A stretch of 27,050 nucleotides of DNA from Acidobacteria bacterium AH-259-L09 (GTDB taxonomy: Bacteria > Acidobacteriota > UBA6911 > RPQK01). A program made the translations under genes and the position numbers. A model generated the notes under the pieces. It had not been told where the DNA came from. It saw only the letters and a list, made by a program, of their open reading frames with translations, and ran no database searches. The stretch's first letter is position 1, and the number at the start of each line of letters is the position of its first letter. Below, one piece after another: positions 8,710-17,825 of the stretch. The stretch spans positions 1 through 27,050 of the forward strand of contig JALLOL010000006.1 of the NCBI GenBank assembly GCA_027717875.1, given 5' to 3'.

Positions 8710-9852
8710 ATGAGGCCCTCCGGAGAAGGGATAGTTTTATTTGCGTTTCATTGTCCGATGCCCCGGATCACAGATCTCTCATGCTGCTTGTCTCCCTGGG
8801 CAAGCCTGTCGCTGCAGCCACTGCTTATTTTCGCTTGTCTTGTGCTTGTCGTCGGCATTTCACCCCGCCGCGCTCTTGCTCAAGAGGCCGCACCAGCACA
8901 GCTTGAGTTCTCCGTCAGGGCGCCTCTTGCCTCTCGCTCCCTTCTCCTGGATGGTGTATCCGTAGACGGACTTATGGTGGCAGTGGGAGAACGAGGCCAT
9001 ATCCTGTTATCCGAGAACCAAGGCCAGTCCTGGCGCCAGGCGAATGTTCCGACACAAGCCACCCTGACCGGTGTTTTTTTTCATGACAAGAACCTAGGCT
9101 GGGCGGTTGGCCATGACGCAATTATCCTCCGCACAAAAGATGGGGGCGAGAATTGGGAGCGCCTTTACTATGCACCGGAACAGGAGCGACCCTTTCTGGA
9201 TGTCTGGTTCAGGGACGCAAAAAACGGTTTTGCGATCGGTGCCTACGGACTTTTTCTCATGACGGCGGACGGCGGTGATACTTGGTCAGCTCACGAGATC
9301 GGCCCGCAAGACGATTCCAGTGAACAGGACGATGACTTCGGGGAGGGGTACGATCTTCATCTCAATCATATCGCCAGATCCGGCACGGGGCGCCTTTATA
9401 TTGCGGCAGAGGCAGGCACCATCTATCGCTCGGATGACGATGGCGAAACCTGGGTCTCGCTGCCTTCACCCTACCCGGGTTCCTTCTTTGGCACGTTGCC
9501 CTTGGAGAATGATTCGCTCCTGCTATTCGGGCTGCGTGGCCATCTGTTCCGGTCCGACGATGCGGGCCAAAGCTGGCAGGAGTTGGAGACCACAACCGAG
9601 GCCATGCTTACGGACGGCCTGTGGTTGAGCGACGGCACCCTCATTGTGGCTGGTCTGGGCGGCACGCTTCTGGTCAGCCAGAACCAGGGCCGGAGCTTCA
9701 CCCTTCGGCAGCAAGCAGACAGACAGGGAATTGCCACTGTCCTGCAGGCCGAGGATGGCACGCTGATTGTGATTGGCGAATTCGGAGTGAGGAAACTCCC
9801 CCCAAGCGAGTATGAAGTGGACGAAGAGTCCAAACTTCCCTTGAATCCTTGA
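8710..9852 (+). CDS. YCF48/BNR-repeat exported protein
   Basis: This 380-residue protein carries about six beta-propeller repeats of the BNR/YCF48 type, each ending in a D-G/Q-G-x-x-W-like turn: SENQGQSW, TKDGGENW, TADGGDTW, SDDDGETW, SDDAGQSW and SQNQGRSF. A hydrophobic segment near residues 37-50 followed by a small-residue site (RRALAQE) is a signal peptide, although the N-terminus before it is long. A start at ATG 8758 would give a shorter leader but has no ribosome-binding site; ATG 8710 has GAGGTGAGGA upstream. It sits between DUF1329 and the MMPL gene and ends 29 bases before the latter. An adaptor or assembly role for the exporter is inferred. Confidence 0.87.
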   Translation: MRPSGEGIVLFAFHCPMPRITDLSCCLSPWASLSLQPLLIFACLVLVVGISPRRALAQEAAPAQLEFSVRAPLASRSLLLDGVSVDGLMVAVGERGHILLSENQGQSWRQANVPTQATLTGVFFHDKNLGWAVGHDAIILRTKDGGENWERLYYAPEQERPFLDVWFRDAKNGFAIGAYGLFLMTADGGDTWSAHEIGPQDDSSEQDDDFGEGYDLHLNHIARSGTGRLYIAAEAGTIYRSDDDGETWVSLPSPYPGSFFGTLPLENDSLLLFGLRGHLFRSDDAGQSWQELETTTEAMLTDGLWLSDGTLIVAGLGGTLLVSQNQGRSFTLRQQADRQGIATVLQAEDGTLIVIGEFGVRKLPPSEYEVDEESKLPLNP

Positions 9853-9881
9853 ATTCTGGATTCCTTGAATAGGGAACGGAA

Positions 9882-12197
9882 ATGACTACCGCCTCAATCA
9901 TCTCGAATCTCGAAAACCTGGTATTCAACCGGCGGCGCTGGGTCATCGGGATTTTTGCTGTTGTGACCGTGTTCATGGCCTACTCCGCCACGAAACTTGG
10001 TATCGATGCCAGCTTCAGCAAGAACTTGCCCCTCAAGCACGAGTACATGCAGACCTTTATCAAGCACGGGGAAGAGTTCGGTGGGGCGAATCGAATACTG
10101 ATCGCCTTGATGGCCAAAGAGGGAGATATCTTCACGCCTGAGTTTTTTGAGACGCTCAAGGCAGCCACAGACGAAGTGTTCTTCATTCCGGGCGTGGACC
10201 GTACCCGGGTGAGTTCACTGTTTACACCCAACGTACGATTCACGGAGGTGGTCGAGGACGGGATCGCCGGTGGTAATGTGGTTCCCGACGATTTCCAGCC
10301 CACACCGGAGGGCTTGGAGCAGGTCCGGAAGAATATTCTCAAGGCCGGCATTGTGGGGCGACTGGTTGCCAACGACTTTTCAGGAGCCCTCATCAGCGCC
10401 CAGCTGCTTGAAATCAATCCCACCACCGGCGAGCGGCTGGACTATATCGATGTCGCACACCAGCTTGAGGAAAAATTAAGGGGCAAATACCAAAACGAAG
10501 TTGATATCCACATTATCGGATTCGCAAAAGTTATCGGTGACATCGCCGATGGTGCCACCCGTGTGGTGTTATTTTTCGCGGTGGCCTTTTTTATCACGGC
10601 GCTTCTCGTTTACGCTTACACGCAGTCGTTCAAGCTCACCGTGATTCCGCTGGCCTGCTCCCTGGTTGCCGTGATCTGGCAACTGGGCTTGCTGACCTTG
10701 TTGGGATTTGGAATTGATCCCATGTCCATACTGGTGCCCTTTCTCGTCTTCGCTATTGGCGTGAGTCACGGCGTACAGATGGTGAGTGCCACCACAGCTG
10801 AGGTATTCTTTGGGGCCGACAGCCTGGGCGCCGCGCGGGCGAGTTTTCGGCGACTGCTCATTCCCGGCGGTGTTGCGCTGGCCAGTGATAGCATCGGCTT
10901 CGTTACCATCCTGTTTATCGAAATCCAGATCGTCCAGGAAATGGCCATTACCGCAAGTCTGGGTGTGGGTGTGATTATTTTCACTAACCTGCTCCTGCTT
11001 CCAGTGCTCCTGTCCTATGTGAGCTATGATGACGTCTATAGGCGAAAGCTGGTCGAGCGGGCGGAGAGGTTGGAGAGATTCTGGCGAGTCCTGGCGCGGG
11101 TTTCCGAGCGAAAGCCCGCTGCGGTCATCATCCTGATTTCGGCCGGCCTGTTCATCATTGGTGCCTGGAAGGGCGCCGATATCAAAATTGGAGACGTGCA
11201 CCGGGGAGTGCCCGAGCTCCGCGCCGATTCCCGCTACAACCTTGACACTGAAGTCATCAGCGATCGTTTTTCCATTGGCGTCGACTTAATCACCGTGATT
11301 CCCGAGACCATAGAGCAAGGCTGCGTTGACTACGAAATCATGAGCACTATCGACCGTTTTGAGTGGCACATGAGGAACGTGGAAGGTGTACAGTCGGTAG
11401 TGGGACTGCCCAGTGTAGGGAAAGTGATCAATGGCGGTTGGAACGAAGGAAGTCTTAAGTGGCGCGTGCTTCCCCGCAACCAGTCGGTATTGGTGCAGTC
11501 AGTCGCCTATGTTCCCACCAGCAGCGGGCTTTTAAATGCCGACTGCAGCGTTATGCCTGTTCTTATTTTCGCCTCGGATCACAAGGCGGAGACCATCGCC
11601 ACTATCGTCTCGGAAGTGAAAAGATTTCGGGAACAATACGGATCGGAAAGGGTGAAGTTTCAGTTGGCGACCGGCAACGTCGGCGTGATGGCTGCAACCA
11701 ATGAAGAAGTGGCTGCGGACCAGTTCCCCATACTTTTGGGTGTGTTCTCCGCCGTTATCCTGCTTTGCTTTATCACCTTCCGGTCGTTTTGGACAGTATT
11801 GTGTATCGTTATTCCCCTGGGGCTGGTCTCACTGCTTGCCTATGCACTCATGACCGTGCTCGAGATCGGGCTCAAGGTCTCCACCCTTCCGGTCGTGGCC
11901 CTGGGAGTGGGAGTCGGAGTGGATTACGGAATTTATATTTACGACCGCATCCAGAGTTTCCTTCAGGAGGGTAAGTCGATCCAGGAGGCCTACCTGCACA
12001 CTCTACATGTAACGGGTAGCGGAGTCGTATTTACCGGCATTACGCTTGCCACCGGTGTCGTCACCTGGATTTTTTCGCCGCTCAAGTTTCAGGCGGATAT
12101 GGGCATACTGCTGACCTTCATGTTCCTCGTGAACATGCTGGGTGCCATTTTGCTTCTGCCCGCCCTGGAAAGCTGGTCCAAGCGCTCGTCCGCATGA
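9882..12197 (+). CDS. RND-superfamily transporter, MMPL/HAE3-like
   Basis: This 771-residue membrane protein has the duplicated RND layout. One membrane helix lies near residues 26-46, then a periplasmic loop, then a helix bundle from about 225 to 390. A helix near 413-430 is followed by a second periplasmic loop and a second bundle from about 610 to 765. The bundle regions contain FVLFAIGVSHGVQM-like and VVALGVGVGVDYGIYIYDR segments, typical of the MMPL/sterol-sensing group where an Asp takes part in proton coupling (D in GVGVDYG). Such HAE3-type proteins move hydrophobic compounds such as hopanoids or lipids. It needs no separate membrane-fusion partner visible here, but the preceding DUF1302, DUF1329 and YCF48 genes probably supply the envelope route. 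The substrate is unknown. Confidence 0.92.
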   Translation: MTTASIISNLENLVFNRRRWVIGIFAVVTVFMAYSATKLGIDASFSKNLPLKHEYMQTFIKHGEEFGGANRILIALMAKEGDIFTPEFFETLKAATDEVFFIPGVDRTRVSSLFTPNVRFTEVVEDGIAGGNVVPDDFQPTPEGLEQVRKNILKAGIVGRLVANDFSGALISAQLLEINPTTGERLDYIDVAHQLEEKLRGKYQNEVDIHIIGFAKVIGDIADGATRVVLFFAVAFFITALLVYAYTQSFKLTVIPLACSLVAVIWQLGLLTLLGFGIDPMSILVPFLVFAIGVSHGVQMVSATTAEVFFGADSLGAARASFRRLLIPGGVALASDSIGFVTILFIEIQIVQEMAITASLGVGVIIFTNLLLLPVLLSYVSYDDVYRRKLVERAERLERFWRVLARVSERKPAAVIILISAGLFIIGAWKGADIKIGDVHRGVPELRADSRYNLDTEVISDRFSIGVDLITVIPETIEQGCVDYEIMSTIDRFEWHMRNVEGVQSVVGLPSVGKVINGGWNEGSLKWRVLPRNQSVLVQSVAYVPTSSGLLNADCSVMPVLIFASDHKAETIATIVSEVKRFREQYGSERVKFQLATGNVGVMAATNEEVAADQFPILLGVFSAVILLCFITFRSFWTVLCIVIPLGLVSLLAYALMTVLEIGLKVSTLPVVALGVGVGVDYGIYIYDRIQSFLQEGKSIQEAYLHTLHVTGSGVVFTGITLATGVVTWIFSPLKFQADMGILLTFMFLVNMLGAILLLPALESWSKRSSA

Positions 12198-12591
12198 CTA
12201 TCCGCCTGGCGACCAGAAAAGTGAACGATCATCCAACCTCGTCCTGTCCGAAAACTGAGTCGAGACCGCTCCAGGCTGATATCCATCCACCCTTTGCTCT
12301 AACCGAGCTCCAGTGGCTCGTCCATGTTTTCTCTACACCGTCTGGTTTCCCGCCTGGAACTCTCACAGTTACCGAAGCATGCTTCAAACGAGGATATCAA
12401 GGATCTGCAGGTTCATTCTTTTGTCAGGGCTCTGAAGACGGCAGGAAAGGGTCTGTGGAAAGGGGTGCGCTGGCCAGTCCAAGTCTTGATGCCTTAAACC
12501 GTGACTCGCGCACACTCGCCTTATTCGTTGGCTCTCCCTTTCTCAATCCCGTGACCCAACCGCCATTTCGCTAGCTGAAACTCTTGAGTTC
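12198..12591. other. Intergenic region after the MMPL gene (convergent)
   Basis: These 394 bases lie between the plus-strand exporter cluster and the minus-strand hydrolase operon, which converge here. A plus-strand frame at 12194 overlaps the MMPL stop (ATGA) but its translation has no recognisable domain and looks like noise. The only candidate I would keep is the short ORF at 12324-12497. I see no clear rho-independent terminator. Confidence 0.5.
12324..12497 (+). CDS. Candidate small protein, 57 residues (hypothetical)
   Basis: ATG to TAA gives a 57-residue, basic, amphipathic-looking product that starts MFSLHRLVSRLELSQLPKHA and ends GLWKGVRWPVQVLMP. I do not recognise a family. It lies 126 bases after the MMPL stop on the same strand and could be co-transcribed. 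There is no good ribosome-binding site, which weakens the call. It could also be a fragment of a longer lost gene. Confidence 0.25.
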   Translation: MFSLHRLVSRLELSQLPKHASNEDIKDLQVHSFVRALKTAGKGLWKGVRWPVQVLMP

Positions 12592-13470
12592 TTAATGGAT
12601 GATGTCATCCAACTGAATAATCAGGCGGGAGAGCACCTCCTTTGGCGAGGGATTCACCATGAGAGCCACGGCCACATATTTCTTTCCATTACGTTCGACT
12701 AGCACGCAGTCGGAGTGGAAGTTTCTCCAGGTTCCCGATTTACGGCAGATAATCGATTCTGGCCGCCTTGCCAACCCTTTAACGAACTTGTGATGAATTC
12801 CAGACCGTGCCAGGATTTCCTTCATTTCCTGGCTGGCCCAGGTATTCACCAGCATTCCTTTGTCGAGCATGACAAGAAAGCGGCTAACTTGCCGCGCCGT
12901 TGCACCATGAGAAATGTTGTGCAGCGGATCCCCCCTCCAACGGCCCGGACCGCCACCGTAGTCTTTTCCAACCCACAACCCGCCGTTCTGCTTCGGATCG
13001 TAAAGCTCATACCGCGAGTCTGTTAGAGTCCTGGCGATAGTCTCAAACCCGACCTGTTCAATGAGTCGGGTGGCCGCTCTGTTACAGGAGTAGCGGATCA
13101 TTTGCTCCATCCTCCCCTTCAACTCGGGCGTGTGTTTCAGATTCCCCCTATTGATTTGGTCGAAAGCTGCCAACAAGATGGCGATTTTAGGCAAACTGGC
13201 CGCGTACCGCATCCGATCGTCATGGACTCCGGCGTAACGAATCAGCTCGGGATCGGAAAGGTCAACCAGCGCCACACACAGTTGGTCTTGCACCACCAGT
13301 TTCTTAAAAGGATATCTGCTGAGAACTTGTTCCAACGAAGATTGAAGCCATGGATCTTTTTCAGTAAGAACAAGGGTTTGAGCAGCTGGAAACTGAGCCC
13401 CAAATGCGATGGTTAAAACTGGCACGAACACGGTTAATAAGATGAAAAGAAAAATAACTCGATAGCTCAT
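12592..13470 (-). CDS. Exported serine hydrolase of the class A beta-lactamase/PBP-like fold
   Basis: This 292-residue protein has a hydrophobic N-terminus (MSYRVIFLFILLTVFVPVLT). The three active-site motifs of the serine beta-lactamase/DD-peptidase fold are visible: SxxK as S92-L-P-K95, SxN as S128-C-N130, and KSG at 244-246 followed by Thr. The Glu166-type ExxLN omega-loop motif of true class A beta-lactamases is not evident between motif 2 and motif 3, so antibiotic hydrolysis is doubtful. A peptidoglycan or other envelope amide/ester substrate is more likely, by inference. ATG 13470 is preferred to the in-frame TTG at 13575 because it begins the signal peptide directly, although no strong ribosome-binding site is seen. 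It is the last gene of the operon with the larger hydrolase and the dikinase. Confidence 0.82.
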   Translation of the reverse strand: MSYRVIFLFILLTVFVPVLTIAFGAQFPAAQTLVLTEKDPWLQSSLEQVLSRYPFKKLVVQDQLCVALVDLSDPELIRYAGVHDDRMRYAASLPKIAILLAAFDQINRGNLKHTPELKGRMEQMIRYSCNRAATRLIEQVGFETIARTLTDSRYELYDPKQNGGLWVGKDYGGGPGRWRGDPLHNISHGATARQVSRFLVMLDKGMLVNTWASQEMKEILARSGIHHKFVKGLARRPESIICRKSGTWRNFHSDCVLVERNGKKYVAVALMVNPSPKEVLSRLIIQLDDIIH

Positions 13471-13578
13471 ATTTGCAACAATTATAGCCTGTTTTTTTCC
13501 TCGCAACAGCTTAACTGGTTCAAATGTACAAAAAGTGAGGGCAGCAAAGGGCAGCAAGTGGATATAAATTAACAATCT

Positions 13579-14892
13579 CTATGGATTTGAAGACTGAATG
13601 AGATGTTCGATCCGGCTGGCAATTTCTGCGTGTTCCTGGGCTGAATTAACCTTCAGCACATTGGACATCATGGCGATTAGATAGACTCGGGGAGGACCTC
13701 CCTGAGGTGTGGGCGATTCTATAATTGCCACCGAATGCATCAGATTCATAGCATTACCCCGGTATTGCCCACAGCGATAGCCCGGTTCGGTCCGGCATTG
13801 ATACAAGGACCCTGACTTGAAAAACACGGCTGAGTTCTTTAATGCAGGAGATGCCGCGAAGCGGTACCTTCGACGGGAAAAATAGAGCAGCTTTTTCATT
13901 TCAAGGCTGCTCCATCGATCAACGACTTTGCCCTGTTCAAGCTTGATCAGCCACCGCAGCAGCTCTCGGGGAGTTGCGTAGCTCGACTTGCCCGGGATGA
14001 TCTGGGACGCCCTCCGGGTGAAATAAGTCCTCAAGCGCAAATTTTCAGTGTCCAGTCCCCCCGCATGCAAGGGATTCTCCAGGATCTGGATCGACTTGCT
14101 ACTCAATTCCTGAGGAGGTGTCTTTTTGAAAAACTCCTCCTCCTGACTCTCGGAAGGAGGATAGGCTCGAGAGAAAGCATTCAGTAGGAGCGCCTGTTTC
14201 CACACTGTCGAGGCTGCAGCGTTGGAACTGGGAGAGACCATGTGGTCCACCCACTCCCACAAACTAAAGATATCTCCCACGCGGATGGAACGGTGGGTCA
14301 CGGCAGTTGTCTCAGTATCCACCACCGGGACGCTATGGCTGTCAAGAATAATAAAGTGATCTGCCACCACTGGCGTCTTCCGAAGCAATTCTGCCCGGGC
14401 CTTCACACTGTTAGGGAACCTACTCCTGAGTTCATTGAAGACGCCGACCATTACCAGCAGCTTGCCGACGCTACCCGGAACATACCCTTGCTCCGCGTTA
14501 ATTGCCGCATATCGCGGTCTGGTAGGATCCGTGATGTCCAGCAGTGCCACTCGATACGACGCGTCGCGTTGACTAAAGATCCGCTCTAGCCCCGCTTGGA
14601 GCTCTGGATGCCTGGTCGTGTCAGGGCCGATATCAAATGAGTCATTGATGTCAGCCAGTCTGAGGCGAATCGCATTCTGCGGCAGGAGCGCGCCGGGTGG
14701 AAGCTTGAAATTCCCGGGGATCTTGCCCTCCTGGATCAGCTGATAAGCGAGCAGACGCCGGATACCCGTGTATTGATAACCGTCCAGGGGATAAGCCAGC
14801 AGGGGAGTCATCAATCCTGCCAGCAACAAAAGGACAGCAAAAATCCCGGAACCCCCGTTTCTTGCTCTATTAATACGGATGATACGGATCAT
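13579..14892 (-). CDS. Large exported serine hydrolase of the beta-lactamase/PBP-like fold
   Basis: This 437-residue protein has an N-terminal hydrophobic segment near residues 16-33 and a region of about 85 residues before the catalytic part. The motifs are S141-V-G-K144 (SxxK), S222-S-N224 (SxN) and K359-S-G361 (KSG). The spacing between motif 2 and motif 3, about 135 residues, is longer than in class A beta-lactamases and includes an insert rich in E, K and S. ATG 14892 is chosen: it overlaps the dikinase stop as ATGA, indicating translational coupling. A GTG at 15015 lies in frame, but the 41 extra residues would overlap the dikinase gene. It is clearly a cousin, not a recent copy, of the next gene. 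An envelope substrate is inferred. Confidence 0.83.
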   Translation of the reverse strand: MIRIIRINRARNGGSGIFAVLLLLAGLMTPLLAYPLDGYQYTGIRRLLAYQLIQEGKIPGNFKLPPGALLPQNAIRLRLADINDSFDIGPDTTRHPELQAGLERIFSQRDASYRVALLDITDPTRPRYAAINAEQGYVPGSVGKLLVMVGVFNELRSRFPNSVKARAELLRKTPVVADHFIILDSHSVPVVDTETTAVTHRSIRVGDIFSLWEWVDHMVSPSSNAAASTVWKQALLLNAFSRAYPPSESQEEEFFKKTPPQELSSKSIQILENPLHAGGLDTENLRLRTYFTRRASQIIPGKSSYATPRELLRWLIKLEQGKVVDRWSSLEMKKLLYFSRRRYRFAASPALKNSAVFFKSGSLYQCRTEPGYRCGQYRGNAMNLMHSVAIIESPTPQGGPPRVYLIAMMSNVLKVNSAQEHAEIASRIEHLIQSSNP

Positions 14893-17825
14893 ATTTGCTC
14901 CTCGAGCGAGATTTCCCGGGTTCCTTGTCGAAGCACTTCCTGATCCAGTACCTTCAGTCTCTCCAGTAGCTGGCGATTGCGGTGACGGACAAAGGGGCGA
15001 ATCTGGAATAACCACAATTTCCCGCCGGAAAATCCAAATTCAATATCCCAAACCCAGGAACGCTGTGAGGCTGGAATTCTTTGCTTCCATTCGGCCACAA
15101 TTCTCTGAAGCTGGCCGATGTCATCGGGCGTGAGTAGATAATCGGTCTTTCTTGAAGGGACTAAGGTAATGCCACCAGCCCCGTTGTTGACCAAGACCTT
15201 CTGGTAAGCTGACTTGGCTTGAGACAGGAGCTTCACCTCACCAGTCTTCTCGACAAGGAGGGTTTCTGCGCTCTCACCCTCAACCGCTCCTCCTACTCCC
15301 TCAGCGGTCACAATGGTCAGATCATCGGGCTTCCCCATCTCAAGACCCGAGGTGATCACGACACCAGACTTCTCCGACGGAACACTTTGCAGGAGCAGGA
15401 CCGACGGATAGATTTGTCCCTGCTCATCCAGTACTTGCTTTCTCCACAGGTAAGCCCTCTCGCTGAAGGGCGAAGCCCATACGCGCTTAATGCTGGACAG
15501 AACATCGTCCACTGTCCGCACATGGGGCACCGTCAGATTCAAACCGGCGCCTGAGAACTGGGGCAGGTCTTCGACGTTGGTGTCACTTCGGACGAAAAGT
15601 CCCTTGCTTAGATCGGCGCCAAAAGCCTTGCTTATTGCCTGAACAATGCTGTGGCGAGTTTCGGGAATCCACTCCAAATTCACGATAGCCTCGCGGAAGC
15701 GCGCCAGCTCACGGAACATGAATGCATCAATTTCCGTCTCAGTTTTGTCTGCTGTTCTCATCTCCGCCGCCCTGCGATAGGCGTCTTGTATTTCTTCAAA
15801 AAGCGTTTTCTCCGAGTCAAACTTGCGGTTCACTAGACGGTAGTACATTCCAAATGGTAGGGCCACTCCAGGTGGCACATGTCCGGGGAACAAAGCGGCC
15901 AGCTGCCCCAGCTTGGCCGCCTTTGGTCCCACCACAGCTCCTGAGTCTGTACCAAGCTGCTCAAGGGGAATCGGACTGACCTGATCCAGGCGAAGGCGTG
16001 AGGTGTCGAGTTTTACCTTTCTCGCTTTCAGATCGCGGCCATACTCCAGGAGTTGTTTTTCCAACTCGGTCAGCTGGGAAGACTCCTTAAGTAGAACAAC
16101 CCCTAACGGGGACACCGCGTAGAAGACCTCTTTTCCTTGAAAAGCTCTCAGATCCGGCAGGAGCAATGACGAGATAGAGGCATTGGGAATTCCCAGGTTC
16201 CGCGCCAACAGTTGAGCATGAGAAAGGAGGTTTCCTGCGTCCAGAGTGAGTATCCCCGCCAGCGGCCTTAGTTCCGGGACAGTCTCAGGAATAACATAGA
16301 TCTTTGTCGGATCTGGGTGCCAGTCGTACTGATGGTCCTCGAGTATCTCCAGGATTGTCATTGCCACTCCAGGATTCAATCCCCTTGTCCCCTGGCTCAC
16401 CCTTCTGCCCAGGATGAAATGGGACTGGCCTAGGAGATTGTCAGTATCCCGGCTAACGCGGTCCAGCTCCAGGGAAAGTGGAAGCAGAACGGAACCGCGA
16501 AGTAGAGAATCGAGAAACCCGGAAACCTTCGGTTCAACTTGATAATAACGCTGGTAAACGACGTCGAACAATTCTCGTGTTGAGGTCCACCCCCAGTCCA
16601 GGCTGCGAGTGAGATAGCCGATACTTTGTCTGTATTCTAGAGCCGATAAAGAGGAATTTTGCACCAGGCGTGAGATCTCCGCTTCCAGTGCTTCTCGTTC
16701 CCGTCGCGAAAGGAGCCCGGCTGAGAAGGCCAGGGCGAAACAATCGGATAAAGATCGCAGCCGCTTAATACGGCTGATCAGCTGGGAGTTCTCCAGTTCC
16801 AGCTCCTGTGCCAGGACGAACGCTTTCTCCTGAAGAAGCTGGATAAGATCCATCATCACCAGATTGGCCTTTCCATTGGAACTTCGGGTTACCTGCTCGC
16901 GAAGCTTTACACCCGCCGCTGCGATCTGTGAAAAGGAGGTCCGTAGATCTCCCTGCTGGAGGCTAGTTCCTAGGGCCACCAGATCCTTCTCAAAGACAGA
17001 TCCCAATTGTTTTTCATACCAATCCAGCCTCCCAATGATACTGGCTGAGTCATATTGTTGGCGCAACTCATCTCTCAGTGCTGCTAGTTTTTCCCTGACA
17101 TTCCGCGGGAGGTTCTTGGCCGACAGGTAGGCCTCCACAGCCTCGAGGTCATGGTGGGAAGGGAAGGAGTGGATCCTGATGCGCAGCTGCATGAAGTCGG
17201 CATCCAATTCCGCTACTGCTGACGCCAGATTGCGAATCTTATGGCTGGACTGCTCTGCTGTCGAGTGTGGCACCGCGCCCACTAGCTGGCTTGCCAGTAG
17301 GAAGTTCCTACTTGTCCATGTGGGGTTGGCGAGCATCTTTTGCAAGAACTCCAGTCCCTGCTTCTCCTCGTCTTCGATCTGACGGGCTCCTCGGTAATAC
17401 TGTGCCTGGCGCAGGACCCACCCATCATCCGTTTCAACAAGGTACTTCGCGAGGATAAATTCCTTCAGTCGGTAGTTGTCTTTTGGGGCGTTGAAAAACT
17501 CCTTAAAGTTCAAAGACTGAAGAATCGTTCCTACATTAAAATGGAACTCTGCCAAACGCTTAGCTTTGCCATTAAACTCGGCATGCTGCACCCCACCTCC
17601 GCGATCGGCACAGGGGTTCCCACGAGGAGGGTGTAGCGTACCATCAGCGCAGAACCAGCGGATCCTCAGGTAAGGTCCCCGCGTGTCCCTTTTCATCGAC
17701 TCGATGGCACTCTTAATTTCTGTAACTTCCTCTTCGGTCAGCGACTTAAGAAAGGATTGTCCATGAGTCGTGGAGAGACAACCGAAAAGAATAATGAAGG
17801 AACAGAAAACTCGAATGGATTTCAC
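14889..17825 (-). CDS. Exported PEP-synthase/glucan-water-dikinase-like protein
   Basis: With the GTG at 17825 this is a 978-residue protein. A basic N-terminus and hydrophobic core end in LFGC/THG, so it has a signal peptide, possibly a lipoprotein one. Residues near 45-80 hold RDTRGPYLRIRWF and a Cys-containing, Gly-rich GGGVQHAEF. A helical region follows to about 500. A mobile phosphohistidine domain is seen at LLSHAQLLARNLGIP (His about 536). A PPDK_N/ATP-binding domain follows: VVGPKAAKLGQL (about 631), FVRSDTNVEDLPQFSGAG (about 744), and DIEFGFSGGKLWLFQIRPF near 927-945. No PEP/pyruvate barrel domain is visible. The His-before-ATP order is that of plant glucan water dikinase and the reverse of PEP synthase. 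GTG 17825 overlaps the previous stop as GTGA; ATG 17861 is an alternative. Substrate unknown. Confidence 0.83.
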   Translation of the reverse strand: MKSIRVFCSFIILFGCLSTTHGQSFLKSLTEEEVTEIKSAIESMKRDTRGPYLRIRWFCADGTLHPPRGNPCADRGGGVQHAEFNGKAKRLAEFHFNVGTILQSLNFKEFFNAPKDNYRLKEFILAKYLVETDDGWVLRQAQYYRGARQIEDEEKQGLEFLQKMLANPTWTSRNFLLASQLVGAVPHSTAEQSSHKIRNLASAVAELDADFMQLRIRIHSFPSHHDLEAVEAYLSAKNLPRNVREKLAALRDELRQQYDSASIIGRLDWYEKQLGSVFEKDLVALGTSLQQGDLRTSFSQIAAAGVKLREQVTRSSNGKANLVMMDLIQLLQEKAFVLAQELELENSQLISRIKRLRSLSDCFALAFSAGLLSRREREALEAEISRLVQNSSLSALEYRQSIGYLTRSLDWGWTSTRELFDVVYQRYYQVEPKVSGFLDSLLRGSVLLPLSLELDRVSRDTDNLLGQSHFILGRRVSQGTRGLNPGVAMTILEILEDHQYDWHPDPTKIYVIPETVPELRPLAGILTLDAGNLLSHAQLLARNLGIPNASISSLLLPDLRAFQGKEVFYAVSPLGVVLLKESSQLTELEKQLLEYGRDLKARKVKLDTSRLRLDQVSPIPLEQLGTDSGAVVGPKAAKLGQLAALFPGHVPPGVALPFGMYYRLVNRKFDSEKTLFEEIQDAYRRAAEMRTADKTETEIDAFMFRELARFREAIVNLEWIPETRHSIVQAISKAFGADLSKGLFVRSDTNVEDLPQFSGAGLNLTVPHVRTVDDVLSSIKRVWASPFSERAYLWRKQVLDEQGQIYPSVLLLQSVPSEKSGVVITSGLEMGKPDDLTIVTAEGVGGAVEGESAETLLVEKTGEVKLLSQAKSAYQKVLVNNGAGGITLVPSRKTDYLLTPDDIGQLQRIVAEWKQRIPASQRSWVWDIEFGFSGGKLWLFQIRPFVRHRNRQLLERLKVLDQEVLRQGTREISLEEQI

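Noticed and set aside
10569..11201. Minus-strand open frame inside the MMPL gene
   Set aside because: Its hydrophilic, Gln/His-rich product is typical of antisense to membrane helices.
12194..12574. 126-codon plus-strand frame overlapping the MMPL stop as ATGA
   Set aside because: The overlap looks attractive, but the product is rich in Ser, Pro and Thr with no domain, signal peptide or periodicity; treated as noise.
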